Shown here: positions 59,201 to 64,000 of the stretch, piece by piece
Layout: every line of letters begins with the position of its first letter
Numbering within the stretch: the first letter of the stretch is position 1
Source of the DNA: Liolophura sinensis
Taxonomy: Eukaryota; Mollusca; Polyplacophora; Chitonida; Chitonidae
Direction of reading: 5' to 3'
Assembly: GCF_032854445.1 (NCBI RefSeq)
Contig: NC_088295.1
Coordinates: forward strand, 9,845,385 to 9,909,384
Length of the DNA stretch: 64,000 nucleotides
Notes under the pieces: model-generated
The model's database searches: none
Seen by the model: only the letters and a program-made list of their open reading frames with translations
What the model was told of the DNA's origin: nothing
Position numbers and translations under genes: made by a program

Positions 59201-59867
59201 ATGCTTACCACCAAGGCTCTGAAAACAGTGTTTGCATGGAAATTTGAGGATTTAATGCCCCAGGTAGAGGTTGAATGAACAGCTAGGGTGTGTCCTGGTG
59301 ACTGATCCTCCTCCCTTTACCAACCATATGATTTCCTAGGAGTCAACATAATACATCTACATGTACATGTATACTAGTAGTGAAATGTATATGTATAAAC
59401 AATTTGTGAACATGCTGTGATATCTAAGATCTGAACTAAAGTTCATATAGATTTGTGCACAAGTAACATGTACTTTATATAGTCCCCAGCTCTTACTGCT
59501 TATGAGGTTCTTGGTGACAACAAGTGAGCAATGATGCTTGTGTGGCCGTTTCTTCAATGCAACAATTGTTGAAGACTACCTGTCTTCCGCCAATATGGTG
59601 TGCATATCTGTAAGTCACAGTCACACATAGGAAACATTGTCAGTAACTTCCCAAATGCTGATGATTTATACTGGGTACTCTGGTTTCCTCCACCCAGAAA
59701 ACTGACTGCCATCCAGAAAAGTGAAAAATTAAAAGTTTGGCCTTAAGCAACAATGAAATAGGAAATAAATAGTTTACATACATACCATTCACTGATGTAC
59801 CTGTACAATACAGTCTGCAGGGACAGGTCAAGCTACCAAATCGAACCTCTCCTACTAGCATAGGCAC
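44013..59867 (-). CDS. MCU: Mitochondrial calcium uniporter pore subunit, spliced (6 exons, lacks first exon)
   Basis: MCU tetramers in the inner mitochondrial membrane form the Ca2+-selective channel, regulated by MICU and EMRE proteins. The six exons give 302 residues against 351 in human, all in phase. In order they encode the end of the transit-peptide region, the N-terminal matrix domain ('[20 protein letters not shown]'), coiled coil 1, membrane helix 1, the pore loop '[11 protein letters not shown]' with its selectivity Asp and Glu, membrane helix 2, and coiled coil 2 with '[12 protein letters not shown]' and '[10 protein letters not shown]'. The start codon and most of the targeting sequence are upstream of 59867, probably outside the window. 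The 11.4-kb intron before the pore exon carries two satellite arrays. Confidence 0.97.
45158..45361 (-). CDS. MCU: MCU exon, both membrane helices and the WDIMEP pore
   Basis: This 204-nt, 68-codon exon has acceptor TTGCAG and donor GTAAGA. Membrane helix 1 is about '[20 protein letters not shown]'. The pore motif is '[17 protein letters not shown]'. Helix 2 is about '[13 protein letters not shown]'. The Asp and Glu of DIME form the Ca2+ selectivity ring and are intact. Confidence 0.98.
45362..51249. other. MCU long intron, left part
   Basis: This is AT-rich, mostly unique DNA. It contains one SINE (47190) and an 18-base A run near 48160-48177. Weak 80-90 bp degenerate repeats with AAATTCCAAT-like strings may occur at 46430-46960. 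No exon of any gene was recognised. Confidence 0.4.
47190..47328 (+). mobile_element. SINE family A with internal deletion
   Basis: The head 'GGCCTCAATGGGTCAGTTGG' (A box) runs to the B box 'GCTGTGAGTTTGAGTCCAGG'. It then jumps straight to the 3' end 'GTGAAATATTCTTGAGTACG' and 'GCGTAAAACACCAATCAAAT' with AAATAAA. The middle 100 or more bases found at 55800 are absent. Confidence 0.93.
51250..51530. repeat. Diverged tandem repeat, about 110-bp unit, 3 copies
   Basis: Each copy has AAAG(T/C)A(T/C)TGTC, an AGATGCTA-like string, a 'TTACAACACAATA'-like string and TTTGC(T/C)AATTAGCAATT. It precedes the 89-bp array. Confidence 0.6.
51700..53700. repeat. 89-bp satellite array, about 20 copies
   Basis: The unit is 'GTTAGCTTCCACATAGCACT', 'ATCACAAGCAGTGTTAAATA', GCAAACATATTGTCCTCTCC and 'ACATATCCGCACAGAGCGTT' plus TCTGGAATA. 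The core at 52016-53150 is very uniform, with two alternating subtypes (ATTGTCCTCTCC versus CTTCTCTCC). The flanks are strongly diverged, the usual picture of homogenisation from the centre by unequal exchange. Confidence 0.95.
54340..55280. repeat. 168-bp higher-order tandem repeat, about 5 copies
   Basis: GTGTATCAAACAGTTGGTGT recurs at 54351, 54519, 54685, 54853 and 55021, a spacing of 166-168 bp. Inside each unit, ACCACATCACCAGTGAGTCA occurs twice, so each 168-bp unit is itself a diverged dimer. TGTGTG runs of varying length cause the small length changes. Plus-strand frames of 113-154 residues come from this. Confidence 0.94.
55281..55799. other. MCU intron between the 168-bp array and the SINE
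   Basis: Unique AT-rich DNA. Nothing was recognised. Confidence 0.4.
55800..56088 (+). mobile_element. Full-length tRNA-derived SINE (family A) with 9-bp target-site duplication
   Basis: The head is 'GGCCTCTGTGGCTCAGTTGG' (A box) and 'GCTGTGAGTTCAAATCCAGC' (B box). The body is 'CTCATACTGGCTTCCTCTTC' to 'CCCAAAATAATGCTGGCTGC'. The 3' end 'GAAATATTCTTGAGTACGGC' occurs twice in a row, then AACACCAATC and an (AAAT)n tail. TCTAACAAA occurs at 55791-55799 and 56089-56097, a perfect duplication. This is the best family reference in the window. Confidence 0.97.
56807..56970 (-). CDS. MCU: MCU exon, linker and coiled coil 1
   Basis: This 164-nt exon has acceptor CTTGTAG and donor GTGAGT. It reads '[20 protein letters not shown]', '[20 protein letters not shown]' and '[14 protein letters not shown]'. 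The heptad-rich 'QL.KE.ELI.RLEDLK..L.PLEK' is the matrix coiled coil before the first membrane helix. Confidence 0.97.
57713..57817 (-). CDS. MCU: MCU exon, N-terminal domain second half
   Basis: This 105-nt exon has acceptor CTACAG and donor GTGAGT. It reads '[20 protein letters not shown]' then '[14 protein letters not shown]'. Junction codons Glu and Asp form correctly with the neighbouring exons. Confidence 0.95.
58296..58500 (-). mobile_element. SINE family A, head-truncated
   Basis: The reversed tail 'TTTATTTATTTATTTTTTGA' is followed by 'ACTTATACGACGGCGGCCAG', 'GTGGAAACCGGGCACAACCC' and 'CCAGCATGAGCTGGACTTGG'. It lies in an MCU intron. Confidence 0.93.
58903..59073 (-). CDS. MCU: MCU exon, N-terminal domain first half
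   Basis: This 171-nt exon has acceptor CACACAG and donor GTAGGT. It reads '[20 protein letters not shown]', then '[20 protein letters not shown]' and '[14 protein letters not shown]'. 'LPSRRE.C.FTLKPI' and 'EED.GIDRVA.YS' are near-diagnostic for MCU. Confidence 0.97.
59801..59867 (-). CDS. MCU: MCU exon, end of the transit-peptide region
   Basis: This 67-nt exon has acceptor TTTCAG and donor GTACAT. It reads '[20 protein letters not shown]' then CT, just before the conserved 'DV.V.Y..GLPVISV' start of the N-terminal domain. It is variable in the family; phase (0 in, 1 out) and position support it. An in-frame upstream ATG at 59913 exists, but the strong acceptor argues for splicing. Confidence 0.75.
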
Positions 59868-62524
59868 CTGAAACAGAAGATAACAGGTTTGCAAGTCTGA
59901 CTCATGTTCAACCATTTGGCAGGTACTTGGGAGTATTCATTACATATACTACAAGCACATGTATGTATTGTGGAATCAAAGCTTCAGAAGCTACTATGTC
60001 CAAGCAGAAGTAAACACTTACCTTAAAATGTATGATATTTATTGGTTGGTTTGTTACTTTTTTTGATCATACCACAACAATGTTTTCTTGTAGCCTGCCA
60101 AAATCCGAGTGACATTAAACAAACCACGTGTGACCATACATGACCTTTGACTTTATATGGAGCAAATAGCAAGGTAAAGATTTGAACTTTTCTGTACCAC
60201 TGTGACCAGACTCTGGTTTGAGCCCACATCTCTTGTAGACAGATGATCTAAATGCTTTGGTTTGTATGACAAAAGGTTTAATGACGATGCTGGACTACTG
60301 TTCATTCAAAAGAATGCAAACATACATGTAAGCTCATGACTTCCTAACTTCCTATAGATGTTGAAAAATGTGGCACAATTATGTTTAGTAATGTAGTTTT
60401 ACATACAATGTCCTACAAATCCATAGGACATTTATATACTGTAAGGCAACATGCACTATATGCCCATCTATAATCTCATACATGTTCATAGTCAAATATA
60501 CATGTATTCTTGTGAGAAGTTAAAGGCATGGCTGCTAATAAAGCTTCCACCAAAACGTCTTACATTTCTCAAAAGGTGAATATTAACTTCATGCATGAAC
60601 ATCAAGTGGTTTTTAACACTATTTCAGCATATAAGAAATACGGATCATGTTTAAAAGGACTTACTTTTCAGTTTGTTAGTAGATGTACATGTGTTCTACA
60701 TGTATGCATGGATAAGCTTAAAGCTAGATTCATATGCTCAGAGTCTGGTATCAAGTTGTAATCATTAAAGCTTTAAATGTGTCAGGAAATGAAACACTTT
60801 TTATGAACACACAAGTTATATGGACATGTGTTGGCAAGTGACAATCGCCCGTTAGCTCAAATCTTTTCATTGCAAAAACTTCATCTAGCATTCAGTATAG
60901 ATAAGCTATTTTTGTGCATTTAAAGACCGAATTTAGTTATCTTTAGACATGAGAATCATTACTATCCAAGCTGCACAAACTATAGTATCCCGCTTCTAGC
61001 TGTGGTCCAAATTTTACTTACTAAACTTGCCTTCATCAATCCATGTAGTACAGAACTAGAGCCTAATCTCTTGAAACTGCAAATCCAACCACATTAGTAA
61101 ATGGCACCTGATAGTTTATTGAGTACAGATCCTACATGGTTACACCTAACTTACATGATGAATGAAAATCTAAGAATTCATCATCGATAATTATCTACAT
61201 TATGTACACTGTGGCTGACTGATTCCTATTTCGCAACATTATACATGCATGTACAACTTTCAAACGTTCAAAAATTTACTCCTCATACCATACTGTAGTT
61301 GTGTTGATCATGATGTTAAAATATCCAATTCATCTTTCAAACAAGTTTACACTTGATAAAACAATGTTCAATTCACCACATGAAAATGTTTAAATTAGAG
61401 CATTTTTTTATTATATAACTGTATAAAATGCTTTCAGCACTTCAGATGTGCACCAAATAACCAAATAAGTATAATAAATGTCATCTATGGCATAAGGATA
61501 TAGTACACCACACAGGTACACGTATGCACTGGTGTGATGCTCTATGCCATGGATGTTGTGTGCCTTAAGCATGGCTAATCAAGCAAAGGGTATATACAAG
61601 TACCTGTGACCCATGGAACACCTACACTGTATATGTGTATTAAATTTGTTTGGGTATGCAACTTTCAGAAAGGAAATTAGAAAGCATCAATAAAAATCTG
61701 GCATGCTATTAACACTATCAAACTGAACAGTTACATACATTTTTGTGTACACTGCACAACAGATGTGAGTTGCTGACTGACTTTGACAGTTTGCCCATCT
61801 ATCTGTGGGTATCAAGGAAGCGAGTTTACATGACCCGGCAGCAAGCCCACAGGGCACAGTAACCACACAGTTAACACATCTCAGGGGGAAAATGCATGAC
61901 TGGACTTTAATATGCTTTATCCTGGCCAGATGAATTATTCAGCTTATCTAAGTGGTGGGAACCTGATGCCAATGTGGAAGTTTGGGTGTTAAGTCACGGC
62001 ACAAGCCACACCAAACCAAAATTAAACATGTATGTCTCCATTTGTGATTGGGAAAGAGTCAACTGCACTTCTATTCATACTGTTAGATGATACTGACATC
62101 TTCTACAACCACAGCTGCACTGTGGGCTGAAAGGGAGCACGACTAAACCACTCATAAACTAAATGCATATTGCAAAGATAACCACAAAGTCATTAATTTA
62201 ATCTGCATACATATAGGCTAAATGCAATTATTGCACACTTCTGATCATTAGTGATTTTGCTGATGTGTTATTTCCAGCAGAACAGCATGCTATACAGTTG
62301 TGTTTGAAACATGCCACCAAAGACGTTGCACAAAATTTGATAAAAATGAAGCCCACTGCTTAATGAAATCTTTAGTAGTCACATTTTTCATTTGATTTGA
62401 AACCTTTGAAATTTTACCAAAAAATACTCAACAGGTTTTTTTTAAGGGAGCTGTAAGGCCATAAATCTAAAACAGTTAAGTCAGAACACACTATACATGC
62501 AGTGATTTTAATAGGCATATGACC
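59868..62524. other. MCU intron 1 or upstream DNA; nothing recognised
   Basis: AT-rich unique DNA upstream of the first recognised MCU exon. I found no exon with a mitochondrial targeting sequence ending in phase 0 with a GT donor. Confidence 0.4.
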
Positions 62525-63110
62525 AGACTCAAGCTGGCTCTGGTCATGCCACTAGCTCTTGACCAGTGAGGTAGAGTGAGGATTCAAGCTCTAACCAGCT
62601 GAGATTAGACCATTTGCCGTTGAGCAGTGAGGTGGATTGAGAGATCAAGCTCTCACTGGCTCTGGTCAGACCACTTGCTCTTGACCAGTGAGGTGGAGTG
62701 AGGAATCAAGCTCTTACTGACTCTGGTCAGACCATGTGCCCTTGACCACTGGAGTGAGGCATCAAGCACTTGCTGGCTCTGGTCAGACGACTAGCTTTTG
62801 ATATGAGGAGGAGGGATTGACGGATCAAGCTCTAGCTGGCTCTGGTCACAACACTAGTCCTTGACCAATGAGGAGTGAGGGATCAAGTTCTCACTGGCTC
62901 TGGTCAGACCATCAGCTCTTGACCAGTGAGGTGGAGTGAGGGATCAAGCACTCGCTGGCTCTGGTAAGACCATATGCCCTTGAGCAGTGAGGTGGAGAGG
63001 CATCAAGCTCTCGCTGGCTCTCGTTGGGCCATATGCCCTTGACCAGTGGAAAAGGGATCAAGCTCATTGGCTCTGGTCAGGCCACTTGCTCTTGACCAGT
63101 GTACGTGAGT
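62525..63110. repeat. Tandem repeat, about 60-bp unit, about 10 copies
   Basis: The unit is 'GCTCTGGTCAGACCACTAGC', 'TCTTGACCAGTGAGGTGGAG' and TGAGGGATCAAGCTCTCACTG, with small indels. It also contains the imperfect inverted pair CTGGTCA / TGACCAG. Confidence 0.92.
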
Positions 63111-64000
63111 TTTGAGAGATAAAACTCTCACTCGCAGAAGACTTTCATTAGAAAATTGAAAATTAGCCTTCATGTTCAATTTAAGTTTAGTAATAATGCC
63201 ACAAGATAAGACTAAGTCAGGCTTAAGTATGAGACAGCTCTGTGATCCTGGTGCCAGGTCTGTAAACTGTATATAAACAGTAGTACCTAGACACATACAT
63301 GTATATAGTATTTGGTTCTGAACCCAATTTATTTATTAAATCCTTAAACCTCAAAAAAGGTAAATTTCTTTAACATGGTATAAACTACACTACAAATGAA
63401 TAAATCAAATGTAAATAACACATGCACTGTGGGCGTGCCATGGTAAATTGGTAATCAGATTTCTCAATCCGTTACTTTACATCTTTAATTTCAATGACAT
63501 ATGCACATAAATTAAGGAACACATCTATTCATGTATAGACAGTAAATAAATGCAACACGGAATATGTGTACTATTAAATAATACAGACTGACGTCACACA
63601 TGATAGGCTGATATTTCTATTCAGGAACTTCTTCACAAAACAACTAATTAACATATACAATGATGCATGCAAGCGAAATGTAACAAGTCCTTACTACAAA
63701 GCCTGATTAACAGAGCCTCAACACGTGGCCAACAAGCTTTTACTTAATGAAAGGTGTTATGACAAAAGGGACTTGCAATAAATCTTGAATGAGAATCAAT
63801 CTCTGTGGAAATAAACAACTGAATGTTGTATACGTGTACTTTATTATGGTAGCCCAAGCCAGCCGGCATCTGCTATATAGACCCTAGCACTGATCATCCT
63901 ATTTAATTCCGCAAGAAAAATGTTCTCCTTTAAAACTCAAATACGTTGTATTAAATACATGCTTTTGGTATACCGAAGTCAGGCTATTCTCATAGATGTC
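63111..64000. other. Right-edge DNA with nothing recognised
   Basis: Unique AT-rich DNA. A minus-strand frame of 97 residues at 63003-63296 is partly repeat-derived and shows no family. Confidence 0.4.

Overview
This is a piece of a eukaryotic nuclear genome, almost certainly an invertebrate animal. Genes are broken into short exons with GT-AG introns, and the rest is AT-rich DNA full of minisatellites and tRNA-derived SINEs. The predicted proteins are most like animal PRIMPOL, MAP2K3/6 and MCU. SINE 3' ends of the type '...GAGTACGGCGTAAAACACC' with an AAAT tail, or '...GTTAAACCCCAAGCACTC' with an ACTC tail, together with many TACATGTA octamers, suggest a lophotrochozoan, most likely a mollusc. 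That assignment is an inference from memory.

Layout. (1) About 1.2-19.8 kb, minus strand: PRIMPOL, the DNA primase-polymerase that reprimes stalled forks. Eleven exons were placed and almost all junctions keep phase. The first exon, one internal exon and the C-terminus were not found or lie outside the window. Its introns hold at least six tandem arrays. (2) About 19.8-25.6 kb: the gap between two head-to-head genes, with a 45-bp minisatellite of about 1.4 kb next to SINE fragments. (3) 25.65-33.52 kb, plus strand: seven exons of a p38-pathway MAP kinase kinase (MKK3/MKK6 type), complete from just before the glycine loop to the stop codon. A 1.5-kb, 30-bp minisatellite in its first visible intron is interrupted by a SINE. 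(4) 33.5-44.0 kb: no coding exon recognised; this is tail-to-tail space and probable 3' UTR. (5) 44.01-59.87 kb, minus strand: MCU, the pore subunit of the mitochondrial calcium uniporter. Six exons cover the N-terminal domain, both coiled coils, both membrane segments and the WDIMEP pore motif. The exon with the start codon and targeting peptide is probably beyond the right edge. Its 11.4-kb intron holds 89-bp and 168-bp satellite arrays. (6) 59.9-64.0 kb: MCU intron 1 or upstream DNA with a 60-bp tandem array.

The three genes are not an operon or a recognised functional cluster. PRIMPOL acts in nuclear and mitochondrial DNA replication, the kinase in stress signalling and MCU in mitochondrial calcium uptake. 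I found no convincing novel multi-gene system. The points most worth checking are in the repeats (a minisatellite that looks like an amplified SINE 3' end, related arrays in one intron, SINEs with intact target-site duplications) and a CpG-rich segment with an acidic open frame inside a PRIMPOL intron.
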